Source: Acidobacteriota bacterium
GTDB lineage: Bacteria > Acidobacteriota > Terriglobia > Terriglobales > Acidobacteriaceae
Assembly (NCBI GenBank): GCA_021803035.1
Contig: JAJZME010000040.1
Location: 62,001-126,000 of the forward strand
Reading direction: 5' to 3'
Length of the DNA: 64,000 nucleotides
Shown: positions 30,205-41,001 of the stretch, in pieces
Layout of the letters: each line of letters opens with the position of its first letter
Numbering within the stretch: the first letter of the stretch is position 1
The notes under the pieces: model-generated
What the model was told of the DNA's origin: nothing
Seen by the model: the letters and a program-made list of their open reading frames with translations, nothing else
The model's database searches: none
Position numbers and translations under genes: made by a program

Positions 30205-32517
30205 ATGGCAGACGTAACCTTCACAGTCGACGGAAAAAAGCTCACCGCTCCCGCGGGGACGCTGCTCATCGAGGCCTGCCGCAAGGCCGGCATCGAGATT
30301 CCCTCTTTTTGCTACTACCCCGGCCTCAGCCTTCAGGCCGCATGCCGCATGTGCCTGGTCCGCATGGCCAAGGTGCCCAAGCTGCAAACCGCCTGCACCA
30401 CCGCCGTCGCCGAAGGCCAGGAGTTCATCACCAACTCGCCGGAAATCGAACAGGCGCGCAAGGCCATGACCGAGCTGCTCCTCGGCAACCACCCCCTCGA
30501 CTGCCCCGTCTGCGACGCCGGCGGCGAGTGCGAGCTGCAGGACATGACCTTCAAGTACGGCGCCGGCGAAACCTTCTACGCCGAGGCCAAGAACCACCGC
30601 GAAGAACAGCAGTGGTCGCCGGCCGTCTTCTACGACCGTCCGCGCTGCATCCTCTGTTACCGATGCATCCGCGTCTGCGGCGAGGGCATGGACGTCTGGG
30701 CGCTGGGCATTGAAAACCGCGGCTCGCGTTCCGTCATCGCGCCCAACCAGGGCAACCGCCTCGACTGCGAGCAGTGCGGCATGTGCATCGACATCTGCCC
30801 CGTGGGCGCGCTCACCAGCGGCACCTACCGCTACAAAACGCGGCCCTGGGAAATGCATCACGTCACCACCGTCTGCACCCATTGCGCCGACGGCTGCAAG
30901 GTCACCCTCGGTCTCCGCCAGGTAGACGGCGCCGCCGAAATCATCCGCTCCGACAACCGCGACAAGAGCGGCATGAACAACGACTTCCTCTGTGCCAAGG
31001 GCCGCTTCGGCTTCGACTTCGCCGGCAGCGAGCAACGCCTTTCAATGCCGCTCGTCCGCAATGCAGCGGGCAAGCTGGAGCCCGCCACCTGGGAAGACGC
31101 GCTGCGCGTCGCCGCCACCAGGCTCACGGAAATTCGCGGCGCCCGCGGCGGCTCGGCGATCGGCGTCATCGGCTCCAACCGCACCACCAACGAGGAAAAC
31201 TACCTCCTGCAGAAGTTCGCGCGCACGGTCCTCAATACCAACAACATCGACCACGAGCGCACCACCGACTACGCCGCCTTCGCGCGCGCCCTGGCCGGCC
31301 AGAAAGGCAAAACCGCTGGACTGCGCGATGTCGCTTTTGCTCCCGCCGTTCTGCTCATCGGCGGCAACCCCACTGACGAGCACCCGCTGCTGGCCTGGGC
31401 GCTGCGCACCGACGCCCGCCTCAGCAAGGCCCGCCTCTACGTCGCCAACGCCAGCCCCATCAAGCTGGAGCGACAGGCCAAAGCGACGCTACGCGTGGCA
31501 GCCGGCGGCTACAAGGACCTGCCGGCACAGCTTGAAAAAGGCGAATCGGACTTTGCCAAAGCCGTGCTGGCTGAAGAATCCCTCGTCGTCGTCTTCGGCG
31601 AAGAGTTCCGCGGCGCCGATGTTGCCAATCTCGTCGCATGGGGCCTGAAGCGCGGCAACGTGACCTTTGCTTATCTCGGCGACCACTCCAACTCGCGCGG
31701 CGCGGCCGACATGGGCCTGCTCCCCGATTTGCTTCCCGGCTATGTGCCCCTCGGCCAGCCCGCCGGCTTTTCCGAGTACGAAGGCCTGCCGACCGCGCCC
31801 GGCAAAGACCTGCGGCAGATGCTCGACGCCGCCGGCAAAGGCGAATTGGGCGCGCTGCTCGTCATGGGCGCAAATCCGGTCGCCAAGCGCGGCCTTGACC
31901 CCGCGGCGCTGAAGAACACCTTCGTCGTCGCCCTTGACATCTTCCTCACCGAAACCGCCGAATTTGCCGACGTGGTCTTCCCGGCCGCCAGCCTCTATGA
32001 AAAGAGCGGCACCGTCACCAACGCCTTCGGCGATGTGCAGCTGGTCAGGAAGGGCGCCGACCGCGCCGGCGTCAAATCCGACTTCGAGATTCTGGTGCGC
32101 CTGGCTGGCGAGATGGGAGCAAACATCAAGGCGCTGGTGCCTTTCGGCAAAACCGCGGTCATGGGAGATCTCGGCCAGTCGCGCGGCGTGCAGTCAGGCG
32201 AAGCGGATCGCCATGCCGTGTGGCTCGCGGCCAACGGTCTGGAGCCCAGGCTCAGTCCCTTCGATCCCTTCGCCGCATTCGACGAGATCGTCCGTCTGGT
32301 CCCCGGCTATGATCTGGACCGGCTGAACCTTTTAAGCGGCAACGATGTGCGCGCCGAGATCGGCGCGGCGCCAGGATCGGCGCTATCGACGACGGACGCC
32401 ATCGCTCCCGCGCACGATGGGCTATTCACCTCCGGCACTCTGGGCCGCTACAGCAAGGCGCTCAAGGACATTCAGGAACATCAGGAGCGCGAGTTACTCG
32501 AATCCGCCGCCGATTAA
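30205..32517 (+). CDS. nuoG: NADH-quinone oxidoreductase subunit G
   Basis: The 75 kDa-type iron-sulfur subunit, 770 residues. An N-terminal [2Fe-2S] ferredoxin domain (IPSFCYYPG, AACRMCLV) is followed by the His-containing N5 region (LGNHPLDCPVCDAGGECELQ), then a CxxCxxC region (PRCILCYRCIRVCGEG) and CEQCGMCIDICPVGAL. Next is a molybdopterin-oxidoreductase-like half starting at CTHCADGCKV, which has four Cys as in forms that hold the extra N7 cluster (three in CTHCADGCK, then FLCAKGRFG). GGAAGAG lies just before the ATG. It donates electrons to NuoI, which is encoded far away. Confidence 0.94.
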   Translation: MADVTFTVDGKKLTAPAGTLLIEACRKAGIEIPSFCYYPGLSLQAACRMCLVRMAKVPKLQTACTTAVAEGQEFITNSPEIEQARKAMTELLLGNHPLDCPVCDAGGECELQDMTFKYGAGETFYAEAKNHREEQQWSPAVFYDRPRCILCYRCIRVCGEGMDVWALGIENRGSRSVIAPNQGNRLDCEQCGMCIDICPVGALTSGTYRYKTRPWEMHHVTTVCTHCADGCKVTLGLRQVDGAAEIIRSDNRDKSGMNNDFLCAKGRFGFDFAGSEQRLSMPLVRNAAGKLEPATWEDALRVAATRLTEIRGARGGSAIGVIGSNRTTNEENYLLQKFARTVLNTNNIDHERTTDYAAFARALAGQKGKTAGLRDVAFAPAVLLIGGNPTDEHPLLAWALRTDARLSKARLYVANASPIKLERQAKATLRVAAGGYKDLPAQLEKGESDFAKAVLAEESLVVVFGEEFRGADVANLVAWGLKRGNVTFAYLGDHSNSRGAADMGLLPDLLPGYVPLGQPAGFSEYEGLPTAPGKDLRQMLDAAGKGELGALLVMGANPVAKRGLDPAALKNTFVVALDIFLTETAEFADVVFPAASLYEKSGTVTNAFGDVQLVRKGADRAGVKSDFEILVRLAGEMGANIKALVPFGKTAVMGDLGQSRGVQSGEADRHAVWLAANGLEPRLSPFDPFAAFDEIVRLVPGYDLDRLNLLSGNDVRAEIGAAPGSALSTTDAIAPAHDGLFTSGTLGRYSKALKDIQEHQERELLESAAD

Positions 32518-32752
32518 GCGGCCGTACACGCGAACGGCAAGAAATGGCGCGTTCAATAATGCGCGCTGGCAAACACGCTTCACATCCGCGCACATGTTCG
32601 GATACTGCCGGAACGAAGCGCAGATTGATCGCAGTTTTGAATTAGTCGTTGCTGTGAAGAGTAAGGGCTCTAAGCCCATACATAAACTCGGTGCAAAGTG
32701 CGGGTTTTGACCCGAACGAATTGCCCGGATTTAGGAACGAGGCTGAACGCAA

Positions 32753-33805
32753 GTGACGATTCTCGAATTTTTTCTTTGGAGTCTGCTCAAGGTTGTCGTG
32801 GTGACGGTTGTGCTTCTGCTGGCCGTCTCTTACACCGTGCTGCTTGAGCGCAAGGTGGTGGGCCGCATCCAGAACCGCTGGGGCCCCAGCCGCGTGGGGC
32901 CTTTCGGCCTCCTGCAAACGCTGGTTGACGGCGCCAAGCTCTTTCTCAAGGAAGACCTGACCCCCATCGGCGTCTACAAGCCGCTCTACCTGCTTGCTCC
33001 CATCATTGCGCTGGCCTGCTCGCTCATCTCCATTGCCGTCGTGCCCTTCGGCGCGCCTGATGTCGGCGGACCCGGAATCAATCTCTTCCAGATCGCCAAC
33101 GTCAACATCGCCCTGCTGATCATCCTTGGCGTCACCTCGGTCAGCGTCTACGGCGTCGCGCTGGCCGGCTGGTCGTCGAACAACAAGTATTCTCTCCTCG
33201 GCGCCCTGCGCTCCTCGGCACAGATGATCAGCTACGAGTTGGCGCTCGGACTCTCGCTTGTAGGCGTCGTCCTCCGCGCCGGCACCTTCAACCTGCGCAA
33301 CATCGTCGAGCAGCAGGCCGCCAAAGGCTTTCTTACCTGGAACGTCTTCGGCGGCCTCCAGATTCTGGCCTTTTTCATCTACCTGACAGCCGCTTATGCG
33401 GAAACCAACCGCTCGCCCTTCGATCTGCCCGAAGCCGAAAGCGAGCTCACAGGCGGCTATCACACCGAGTACAGCTCCATGAAGTTCGCCATGTTCTTCA
33501 TGGCCGAATACGGCAACATGATTACCGTGAGCTGCGTGGCCACGCTGCTCTTTCTGGGCGGCTGGACCAGCCCGTTCGCCAATCTTCACTGGTTTCCGGC
33601 GACACACAATCCCGTCCTGCTGGCATTTGCTTCGCTCTTCTGGTTTGTCCTGAAGGTATTCTTCTTCCTGTTTCTTTACATCTGGGTGCGGGGCACGCTG
33701 CCTCGCTTCCGCTACGACCAACTGATGAACTTCGGATGGCGCGTGCTGATGCCGCTGGCCATCCTCAACATTGTGGGCACAAGCCTCTGGCTTGCATATC
33801 GCTGA
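32753..33805 (+). CDS. nuoH: NADH-quinone oxidoreductase subunit H
   Basis: Membrane subunit of 350 residues that lines the quinone channel. The conserved cytoplasmic loop LLERKVVGRIQNRWGPSRVG and the segment ETNRSPFDLPEAESELTGG are present, with about eight membrane helices. The start is a GTG at 32753 with GAGG nine bases upstream; it gives a short N-terminus typical of the family. A 235-base gap separates it from nuoG, long for this operon, with only small hairpins (GGGCT/AGCCC at 32664-32676). nuoI, the normal next gene, is absent. Confidence 0.94.
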   Translation: MTILEFFLWSLLKVVVVTVVLLLAVSYTVLLERKVVGRIQNRWGPSRVGPFGLLQTLVDGAKLFLKEDLTPIGVYKPLYLLAPIIALACSLISIAVVPFGAPDVGGPGINLFQIANVNIALLIILGVTSVSVYGVALAGWSSNNKYSLLGALRSSAQMISYELALGLSLVGVVLRAGTFNLRNIVEQQAAKGFLTWNVFGGLQILAFFIYLTAAYAETNRSPFDLPEAESELTGGYHTEYSSMKFAMFFMAEYGNMITVSCVATLLFLGGWTSPFANLHWFPATHNPVLLAFASLFWFVLKVFFFLFLYIWVRGTLPRFRYDQLMNFGWRVLMPLAILNIVGTSLWLAYR

Positions 33806-33912
33806 TTTACAATTTGGAGGGATTTCCGGAATTCCGGATCCTCTGCTCCACACTTCTCACGTTTAACCGGCCGGACCTTTTTTACCGGGCTCAGCCCGTA
33901 CGCGGCGAAACA

Positions 33913-34431
33913 ATGCACCTTATCTTGTTCTTCATCTTTGCCGGATGTGCCCTGGCAGGCGCCGTTAACCTGCTGCTGCAGAGCCATCCCATCAACAGCG
34001 CCCTCTCGCTGATTGTGGTCATGATCTCGCTGGCCGTGCTCTATCTGCTGCTGGGCGCCGAGTTCCTCGCCATCGCACAGATCATCGTCTACGCCGGCGC
34101 CGTCATGGTGCTGTTTACCTTCGTGGTAATGCTGCTCAACGCTGGCCGCGAAGAGCGCACCCGGGGCAGCCGCGCCGCACTGGCTCTCGGCTTCCCGGCC
34201 GCCGTCGCCATTGTCGCCATTATCGCCACCGTCATCCTGCGCGCGCAGGGCCTCAGCACCGCCGGAGTGCAACAGGGCATTACCTCCACAGCCGAGTTGA
34301 GCCGCGTGCTCTTTCACGGCTTACTGCTGCCCTTTGAAATCACTTCAGTGCTCATCCTCATCGCCATCCTGGGAGCGGTCGCGCTCGCACGCCAGGGCAA
34401 CGGCGATGGAGAAAGGAAAGCTGGCAAATGA
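33913..34431 (+). CDS. nuoJ: NADH-quinone oxidoreductase subunit J
   Basis: Membrane-arm subunit of 172 residues with five helices, including the conserved [22 protein letters not shown] 33913 ([16 protein letters not shown]) starts directly in the first helix; the frame is open further upstream into nuoH but that part is not membrane-like. The start has only a weak purine stretch (GGCGAAA) upstream. The gene lies about 100 bases after nuoH and overlaps nuoK by four bases (ATGA). Confidence 0.93.
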   Translation: MHLILFFIFAGCALAGAVNLLLQSHPINSALSLIVVMISLAVLYLLLGAEFLAIAQIIVYAGAVMVLFTFVVMLLNAGREERTRGSRAALALGFPAAVAIVAIIATVILRAQGLSTAGVQQGITSTAELSRVLFHGLLLPFEITSVLILIAILGAVALARQGNGDGERKAGK

Positions 34432-34751
34432 ATTCCTTCCTCACGCATCCCATTCCCGTTTCCTGGTATCTGCTCGTCAGCGCCGTCCTGTTTGCGCTCG
34501 GCGTCATTGGCTTTCTCGTCAAGCGCAATCTCATTACTGTCTTCATGTCCATTGAGCTGATGCTCAACGCCGTCAATCTCAGCTTTGTCGCCTTCGCCCA
34601 TCAGTGGCACGCGGTAAAGGGCCAGATTTTTGTCTTCTTTGTCATGGTGGTGGCCGCGGCTGAAGCCGCAGTCGGCCTGGCCATCATTATTGCCGTCTTC
34701 CGTGCCCGCAATACGCTGGCCGTTGACCGTATCAACCTGATGAAACTATGA
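34428..34751 (+). CDS. nuoK: NADH-quinone oxidoreductase subunit K
   Basis: Small three-helix membrane subunit, 107 residues, part of the antiporter-like chain of complex I. The conserved [19 protein letters not shown] carries the key intramembrane Glu, and a second conserved Glu is in [13 protein letters not shown]. It overlaps nuoJ and nuoL by four bases each (ATGA), which indicates translational coupling. Confidence 0.95.
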   Translation: MNSFLTHPIPVSWYLLVSAVLFALGVIGFLVKRNLITVFMSIELMLNAVNLSFVAFAHQWHAVKGQIFVFFVMVVAAAEAAVGLAIIIAVFRARNTLAVDRINLMKL

Positions 34752-36694
34752 ACGGATCTCTCCATCTCTGGCTCATTCCCCTGCTGCCCTTTGCCGGTTT
34801 CCTCTTCAATGGAATCGTCGGCGGCAAGTTGCCCAAGTGGCTCGTCACCCTGGTCGGGCTCGCGGCCCCGCTGGGCGCGTTCCTCGTGGTGCTGAGCGCC
34901 GCGCGCGGCCTTATCGGATTCGCTCCCGCCGTCGCGCTGCCCTACGTGGAAACCTGCCCGCAGCCCTGGATCAGCGCAGGCATCGTGCATGTGAACTTCA
35001 GCCTCGTCCTCGACCAGCTCTCCACCGTGATGCTGCTGATCGTCACCGGCGTCGGCTTCCTCATCCACGTCTACTCCGTCGGCTACATGAACGACGACGC
35101 CGGCTTCGCGCGCTATTTCTCCTATCTCAATCTCTTCCTCTTTTTCATGACCACGCTTGTCCTGGCCGGCAACGTGCTGCTCATGTTTGTGGGCTGGGAG
35201 GGCGTGGGCCTGGCATCCTACCTGCTCATTGGTTTCTGGTTCCACAAGGATTCGGCCTCCAACGCCGGCATCAAGGCATTCATCGTCAACCGCATCGGCG
35301 ACTTCGGTTTCCTCATCGGCATCTTCCTGCTCCTGGCCAACTTCGGCACCCTTACCTTCAGCCAGATCGGCGCCAAACTGAACGCCGATCCCACCTGGCA
35401 GGGCGGCATCCTCAACATCATCGCTCTCTGCCTGCTCTTCGGCGCCACTGGCAAGAGCGCGCAGCTTCCACTCTATATCTGGCTGCCTGACGCCATGGAA
35501 GGCCCCACGCCGGTCTCCGCCCTCATCCACGCCGCCACCATGGTCACCGCCGGCGTCTACATGATCAGCCGCACCCATGTGCTCTTCAACCACGCGCCCT
35601 TCGCCCTGGGCACGGTCGCCGTCATCGGCGCGGCCACCTGCTTTTTCGCCGCCACCATGGGCCTGGCGCAAAACGACATCAAGCGCGTGCTGGCCTACTC
35701 CACCATCTCGCAGCTCGGCTACATGTTCCTCGGCTGCGGCGTCGCTGCCTACTCGGCCGCCATCTTCCACCTCATGTCCCACGCCTTCTTCAAGGCCCTG
35801 CTCTTCCTCGGCGCCGGCGCCGTTATCCACGCCATGGGCGGCGAGCAGGACATGCGCAAGATGGGCGGCTTGTGGAAGAAAATGCCCGTCACCTTCGCCT
35901 GCATGACCGCGGCCGTGATGGCCATCTGCGGCATCCCGCCATTCTCCGGCTTCTTCTCCAAGGACGCGATTCTCTACGCGGCTTATCTGCACGGCACCGA
36001 GGGCAAGATCCTCTGGGGTGTCGGTGTCGTCACCGCCTTGATCACTGCGCTCTACATGTTCCGCCTCTGGTACATGACCTTCCTGGGTTCGCCGCGCGGC
36101 GAAGAGCATCACCACCACCCCACGCCGCTTTCCATGCAGGTGCCGATCATCATTCTCGGCATCCTCTCCCTGTGTGGTGGCTGGGTCGGCATCGGCCGCT
36201 TCGGCCGCTATCTGGGCCACACCGTCGGCCCCATGCCCACCCAGGGCGGCAGCTTGCGCCTTGAACTGATCCTCAGCGGCATCGCCGTCTTCCTGGCCTT
36301 CGAAGGCTGGATGATCATCGACAAGTACTACCGCCGCAATCCCGAGCGCCCCGCGCAGCTGGTCGCCCGGCTTCCCGGCGCCTATAAGCTTCTGTTCAAC
36401 AAGTACTATGTGGACGAGATGTATGGAGCCACTTTCGTCAAGCCGCTGCTCCTTGGCTCGCGCTACGTGCTCGACTGGTTCGTCGACAAGGCTATCCTGG
36501 GCAGCGCCGCGTGGCTGCTGGCCGGCATCGCCACCATGAGCGGCGGCATTCTGCAGCGCTGGCAATCGGGTAACATCCGCTCCTACGCCGCATGGCTGGC
36601 TGCTGCGGCGGCGGCTGTTTTGCTCTTTGTTGTTGTTCCCTGGGCCACCGTGCTGGCCGGATTCGGAATCCACATCGGGATGGCAGGACACTAG
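34748..36694 (+). CDS. nuoL: NADH-quinone oxidoreductase subunit L
   Basis: Antiporter-like proton-pumping subunit, 648 residues, about 14 to 16 helices plus the long lateral helix at the C-terminus. Typical motifs are [20 protein letters not shown], the [12 protein letters not shown] helix and [21 protein letters not shown] cytoplasmic loop contains a His run ([11 protein letters not shown], about residue 455), which varies in the family. The start overlaps nuoK. nuoM begins two bases after the stop. Confidence 0.95.
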   Translation: MNGSLHLWLIPLLPFAGFLFNGIVGGKLPKWLVTLVGLAAPLGAFLVVLSAARGLIGFAPAVALPYVETCPQPWISAGIVHVNFSLVLDQLSTVMLLIVTGVGFLIHVYSVGYMNDDAGFARYFSYLNLFLFFMTTLVLAGNVLLMFVGWEGVGLASYLLIGFWFHKDSASNAGIKAFIVNRIGDFGFLIGIFLLLANFGTLTFSQIGAKLNADPTWQGGILNIIALCLLFGATGKSAQLPLYIWLPDAMEGPTPVSALIHAATMVTAGVYMISRTHVLFNHAPFALGTVAVIGAATCFFAATMGLAQNDIKRVLAYSTISQLGYMFLGCGVAAYSAAIFHLMSHAFFKALLFLGAGAVIHAMGGEQDMRKMGGLWKKMPVTFACMTAAVMAICGIPPFSGFFSKDAILYAAYLHGTEGKILWGVGVVTALITALYMFRLWYMTFLGSPRGEEHHHHPTPLSMQVPIIILGILSLCGGWVGIGRFGRYLGHTVGPMPTQGGSLRLELILSGIAVFLAFEGWMIIDKYYRRNPERPAQLVARLPGAYKLLFNKYYVDEMYGATFVKPLLLGSRYVLDWFVDKAILGSAAWLLAGIATMSGGILQRWQSGNIRSYAAWLAAAAAAVLLFVVVPWATVLAGFGIHIGMAGH

Positions 36695-36696
36695 GC

Positions 36697-38244
36697 ATGG
36701 ACGCAATCAATCATTCGATACTCACGCTGATCCTGCTGGTGCCGCTGGCTGGCGCCATCCTTATCGCTATCCTGCCCGATCGCGGCAAGCTCCCCAACTG
36801 GATCGCGCTCATCACCTCGCTGGTCACCTTTGCGCTCACCCTGCACCTGCCCGCACACTTCGTCGCCGGCCGGCCCGGATTCCAGTTCCAGGTGAACATC
36901 CCCTGGATCCAAAATCCCGCCATCTTCTACCACGTCGGCGTCGACGGCCTCAGCATGTGGCTCGTCGTGCTCGCCGGCATTCTGGCTCCCATCGGCGTCC
37001 TGGCCAGTTGGAACCCCATTAAAGAGCGCCGCAAGATCTACTACTCGCTCTTCATGGTTCAGCAGACGTCCATGTTCGGCGTCTTCATCGCGCTGGACCT
37101 CATGCTCTACTACGGCTTCTGGGAGCTCTCGCTGGTCCCCATGGCGGTTCTCATCGCCATGTACGGCCGCAAGGACGGCCCCAAGGCCGCGCTCCGCTTC
37201 TTCCTTTACACCTTCATTCCCTCCGCGCCCCTGCTGGTGGCAATTCTCTGGCTCTACGCCCGCACCGGCACCTTTAACTTCATCGCCCTGCAAAGCCTCA
37301 TCGCCAACGGCTCGCTTCCCGCCATAGCCCTTTCCTGGTGCTCGCTGGCGTTCCTGGTGGCCTTCGCCGTCAAAGTCCCCATCTTCCCGCTGCACGGCTG
37401 GCTCGCCAGCGCCTACAGTGAGGCCCCCGTCGCGCTGGCCATGGTCATCGCCGGCAAACTGGGCCTCTATTCCCTCCTGCGCTTCCAGGTGGGGCTCTTT
37501 CCCGTGCAGGCTCGCGCCATCGCGCCGCTGCTCATCGCCCTGGCCGTCATCGGCATCCTCTACGGCGCCTGCATGGCCCTGGTGCAACGCGACTTCTGGC
37601 GCCTTATCGCCTTCGCCGCGCTCAGCCTCTTCAGCATGATCGTCCTCGCCATCTACGGCCTCACGCTCACCGGCTGGACCGGCGCCGTCTATCAAATCCT
37701 CAACGACGGCGTCGTGGAAGGCGCAATCTTCCTGCTGCTGGGCGCCCTTGAAAACCGCTACGCGACCAGCGCCATCGGCGAGTACGGCGGACTGGCCGCC
37801 AAGCTGCCCCGCACCGCTTCGTTCTTCGTCATCACCGCGCTCGCCATGGTCGGGCTGCCCATGCTTAACAGCTTCGTCGGCGAGTTCCTGATCCTCTCCA
37901 GCACCTTCACCGAGGTCAACCGCGGCTGGGCCGTCGCCGCAACCCTGGGCGTGATTCTTAGTGCGGCATACATGCTCTGGCTGGTGCAGCGGCTCTTCTA
38001 CGGCCAGCCCAGCACCATGGCCGGCAGAGTCGCCGCCCGCGATCTGCGCTTCCACGAGCTGGCCGCCCTCGTGCCCCTGGCCGTGCTCATGCTCGTGATG
38101 GGCCTGGCGCCGACGCTCTGGCTCCGCACCATCCAGGCTGGCGTCCATCCCCCCGCTCAAAAGGAATCCGCCGTCTTGCCACAGACCGTTCCGCTTCACG
38201 CCTCTGTTTTGGCTGTATCTTCGCGCGAGGAGGGCCAACGGTGA
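36697..38244 (+). CDS. nuoM: NADH-quinone oxidoreductase subunit M
   Basis: Antiporter-like proton-pumping subunit, 515 residues. Typical motifs are [33 protein letters not shown] (with the conserved Glu), [19 protein letters not shown] and the later [16 protein letters not shown] 36697 ([13 protein letters not shown]) is the natural start; the frame continues upstream only as an artefact over nuoL. The C-terminal 40 residues are hydrophilic and variable. It overlaps nuoN by four bases. Confidence 0.95.
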   Translation: MDAINHSILTLILLVPLAGAILIAILPDRGKLPNWIALITSLVTFALTLHLPAHFVAGRPGFQFQVNIPWIQNPAIFYHVGVDGLSMWLVVLAGILAPIGVLASWNPIKERRKIYYSLFMVQQTSMFGVFIALDLMLYYGFWELSLVPMAVLIAMYGRKDGPKAALRFFLYTFIPSAPLLVAILWLYARTGTFNFIALQSLIANGSLPAIALSWCSLAFLVAFAVKVPIFPLHGWLASAYSEAPVALAMVIAGKLGLYSLLRFQVGLFPVQARAIAPLLIALAVIGILYGACMALVQRDFWRLIAFAALSLFSMIVLAIYGLTLTGWTGAVYQILNDGVVEGAIFLLLGALENRYATSAIGEYGGLAAKLPRTASFFVITALAMVGLPMLNSFVGEFLILSSTFTEVNRGWAVAATLGVILSAAYMLWLVQRLFYGQPSTMAGRVAARDLRFHELAALVPLAVLMLVMGLAPTLWLRTIQAGVHPPAQKESAVLPQTVPLHASVLAVSSREEGQR

Positions 38245-39776
38245 CCACAGTTCCCAGCGTCTATCGCATCCTTCCTGAAGTCATCCTCACCCTCACCGGC
38301 GTGATCATCATGCTCGCCGAAGCCTCGCTCCCGCCCCGCCGGTCGCGCACCGTCCTGGGCTGGGTCGCGGCTGCCGGAACCACACTCGCGCTCTGGGCCA
38401 GCCTCTGGCAGTTCTCCCTGCCTCCGGGTACCGGCTACTTCGGAACCGTCGAGACCAATTCCTTCACCATCTTCTTCCACGTCCTCATCTGCGGCATCGT
38501 GCTCGTGGCCCTCCTGCTCTCCATCGATACGCTGCCCAAAGACAGCCATCATCAAGGCGAGTTCTACGCGCTCATCGTCTTCGGCGCCGTCGGCATGTGC
38601 CTTCTCACCAGCGCCGTTGAGCTGCTGCTGGTCTTCGTCGCGCTGGAAATCTCCTCCATCTCCACTTACGTCCTGGCCGGCTATCGCAAGCACACCGGCC
38701 GCGGGCCGGAAGCCGCCATCAAGTATTTCCTGCTTGGCTCCTTTGCCACGGCATTTCTGCTTTACGGCATCGCCCTCATCTTCGGCGCCACCGGCACCAC
38801 CAGCATTTACAAGATCGCCCATCTCGCCGCCACGGCGCCCAATCATCTCTTCGTCCTGGCCGCGCTCGCCATGATGCTGGTCGGCATCTTCTTCAAGGTC
38901 TCCGCGGCGCCCTTCCACGTCTGGACGCCCGACGTCTATGAAGGCGCACCTTCGCCTGTCGTGGCGCTGATGTCCACGGCTCCAAAGGTCGCCGCCTTCG
39001 CCTTCCTGCTGCGCATCGTCTACGAGATGTTCCCCATGCTCCACTCGACCTGGGCGCCGCTGCTGTGGATCGTCGCCGTCGTCTCCATGACCGTCGGCAA
39101 TCTGGCCGCGCTGCGCCAGCGCGACGTCAAGCGCATGCTGGCTTACTCCTCCATCGCGCATGCCGGCTATCTGCTGGCCGCCTTCGCAGGCATCGGCGCC
39201 ATCGGTATTGCCGCCGCCAGCTTTTACACCGCCGCCTACGCAGCCATGAATGTCGGCATCTTCGCCGTCGTCACCCTGGTCGGCGGATACAACGAAGAGC
39301 TGCCCATGATCGACAACTACCGCGGCCTCATCTATCGCTCGCCGCTGCTGGGCAGCCTGCTCATCTTCTTCCTCATCTCGCTCACCGGAATTCCCTTCAC
39401 CAGCGGCTTTTTCGGCAAGTTCTACGCCTTTACCGCGGCCGTTCAGGGCGGAGCTGTCATCCTGGCGCTCATCGGCCTGCTCAACTCAGGCCTGGCCGCC
39501 GGTTATTATCTGCGCTTCGCGCTGGTGGCCGCGCAGCGCCCGCAGCCCAACCCGGATGAAGTTGTCCCGCCCAAGCCCCAGATCGGCGTCGCCGTGGGCG
39601 CGGCTTTGCTGCTCGCCGTCGCCTCCACCCTCATCATGGGCATCATCCCCAACACCGTGCTTCGCGTAGCCCAATCGGCCAGCAATGACCTGCAGCCGCC
39701 TATGCCGCAAATGCAGATCTCCGCTCCCGTTTCCGCCGCGGTCCACATGCCCCAATCGCCCGCGCCGCCGCGTTAG
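38241..39776 (+). CDS. nuoN: NADH-quinone oxidoreductase subunit N
   Basis: Third antiporter-like subunit, 511 residues, last gene of the operon. Motifs are [52 protein letters not shown] and [15 protein letters not shown]. The GTG start at 38241 overlaps the nuoM stop (GTGA). The C-terminus is Pro/Met-rich and variable. lpxD starts 39 bases after the stop on the same strand, so read-through into lpxD is possible. Confidence 0.95.
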   Translation: MTTVPSVYRILPEVILTLTGVIIMLAEASLPPRRSRTVLGWVAAAGTTLALWASLWQFSLPPGTGYFGTVETNSFTIFFHVLICGIVLVALLLSIDTLPKDSHHQGEFYALIVFGAVGMCLLTSAVELLLVFVALEISSISTYVLAGYRKHTGRGPEAAIKYFLLGSFATAFLLYGIALIFGATGTTSIYKIAHLAATAPNHLFVLAALAMMLVGIFFKVSAAPFHVWTPDVYEGAPSPVVALMSTAPKVAAFAFLLRIVYEMFPMLHSTWAPLLWIVAVVSMTVGNLAALRQRDVKRMLAYSSIAHAGYLLAAFAGIGAIGIAAASFYTAAYAAMNVGIFAVVTLVGGYNEELPMIDNYRGLIYRSPLLGSLLIFFLISLTGIPFTSGFFGKFYAFTAAVQGGAVILALIGLLNSGLAAGYYLRFALVAAQRPQPNPDEVVPPKPQIGVAVGAALLLAVASTLIMGIIPNTVLRVAQSASNDLQPPMPQMQISAPVSAAVHMPQSPAPPR

Positions 39777-39802
39777 CTGCACCGGCGCCGCGCCCCGTCC
39801 GG

Positions 39803-39815
39803 TACAATTTCTTGA
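39803..39815 (+). promoter_or_regulatory. lpxD: Possible -10 element for a leaderless lpxD transcript
   Basis: TACAAT at 39803-39808 ends seven bases before the lpxD ATG, and no Shine-Dalgarno lies in the gap. This spacing would place the transcription start at or next to the ATG. There is no clear -35 box, so it is only a candidate. Confidence 0.3.
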
Positions 39816-40859
39816 ATGAAGCTAGGCGAATTGGCAAGCAGGCTGGGCGCGGAACTCCGCGGCAACGCGGACGTTGAAGTAACAGGCGTTCAAGGCATCG
39901 AGGAAGCTGGCCCCACCGAGATCACCTTCGTGGCCAACCCCCGCTATGCCGGCTTGGCGCGCGCCGCGCGCGCCGCCGCCGTTCTGGTCGATCCCGACTT
40001 CCAAGAGATTCCCGTAGCCACCCTCCGCGTTCGCAATCCCTATCTCGCCTTTGCCCGCGCCCTGGGCTTCTTCTACCAGCCGCCCGCCTATCCGCCCGGC
40101 ATTCACCCCACTGCGGTCATCGACCCCACGGCCCAGATCGGCGAGGGCGCGCACATCGGCGCCTTTGTGGTAATCGGCCCCCATGTCCGCCTCGGCCCGC
40201 GCGCCACCCTGCTGCCCCACGTCGTACTCTATCCCGGCGTGCAGGCCGGCAGCCATCTCTTCGCCCACGCGCACGCCGTGGTCCGCGAAAACTGCACCCT
40301 CGGCGACCACGTCACGCTTGAAAACGGCGCCATCGTCGGCGCCGACGGCTTCGGCTTTGCCAAAGACGAAGCCGGCCACTGGCAGAAGATCCCCCAATCC
40401 GGCCCCGCCCGGCTCGGCAGCCACGTAGACGTGCAGGCCAATGCCTGCGTTGACCGCGCCACCGTCGGCTCAACCCAAATCGGCGACGGCAGCAAGATCG
40501 ACAATCTCGCGCAGGTCGGCCACGGCTCCCGCGTCGGCGAAAACACCCTGCTCTGCGCGCAAACCGGCCTCGCCGGCTCCTCCGTCATCGGCAACAACGT
40601 CATTCTCGCCGGCCAGGTCGGCGTCGCCGGCCACTGCGAAATCGGCGACGGCGTCATCCTCACCGCGCAATCCGGCGTCTCCCACGACGTCCCTGCCGGC
40701 AAAATGATCTCCGGCTCGCCGGCCTTCGACAACCGCATCTGGCTGCGCGCCACCGCCATCTTTCAGCGTCTGCCTGAGCTGCTCAAGCGTCTGGACCGCC
40801 TCGAAAAACAGGTAGCCCAGTCCGCGCCGCCCCACCGCGAAGAGACAAGCGGAAAGTAA
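39816..40859 (+). CDS. lpxD: UDP-3-O-acylglucosamine N-acyltransferase
   Basis: Adds the N-linked acyl chain in lipid A synthesis, in the cytosol. The 347 residues show a small uridine-binding N-terminal domain (TEITFVANPRYAGL), then a left-handed beta-helix of hexapeptide repeats from about residue 100 to 290. VGADGFGFAKDEAGHWQKIP is a family hallmark, and the catalytic His is about residue 236 in AQVGHGSRVGENT. It confirms a lipopolysaccharide-type outer membrane. It lies alone after nuoN, without other lpx genes. The PagL-like gene at 43082 may act on the same lipid. Confidence 0.94.
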   Translation: MKLGELASRLGAELRGNADVEVTGVQGIEEAGPTEITFVANPRYAGLARAARAAAVLVDPDFQEIPVATLRVRNPYLAFARALGFFYQPPAYPPGIHPTAVIDPTAQIGEGAHIGAFVVIGPHVRLGPRATLLPHVVLYPGVQAGSHLFAHAHAVVRENCTLGDHVTLENGAIVGADGFGFAKDEAGHWQKIPQSGPARLGSHVDVQANACVDRATVGSTQIGDGSKIDNLAQVGHGSRVGENTLLCAQTGLAGSSVIGNNVILAGQVGVAGHCEIGDGVILTAQSGVSHDVPAGKMISGSPAFDNRIWLRATAIFQRLPELLKRLDRLEKQVAQSAPPHREETSGK

Positions 40860-40930
40860 CGCGAAATTAATCTAACTATGAAGTGAATTGCTCGACCGCC
40901 AGAACCGCCGTCGCGCGCGCAGCCTCATGA

Positions 40931-40970
40931 CATAAAGGCCGCAATCGCCCTCACTTGCGCGACTGCGGCC
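40931..40970 (-). terminator. Hairpin terminator for the minus-strand secreted-protein gene
   Basis: GGCCGCAATCG (40937-40947) pairs with CGACTGCGGCC (40960-40970), 10 of 11 bases. Read on the minus strand the odd pair is a G-T wobble and the stem is followed by TTTAT. It lies 32 bases past the stop at 41002 and could also stop lpxD transcription from the other side. Confidence 0.55.
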
Positions 40971-41001
40971 CCATGCCGGATCACGATCGATCAAGCCCGC
41001 T

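Noticed and set aside
34601..36706. A 701-codon open frame antisense to nuoL
   Set aside because: Asp/Glu/Gly-rich nonsense composition caused by hydrophobic codons on the other strand.
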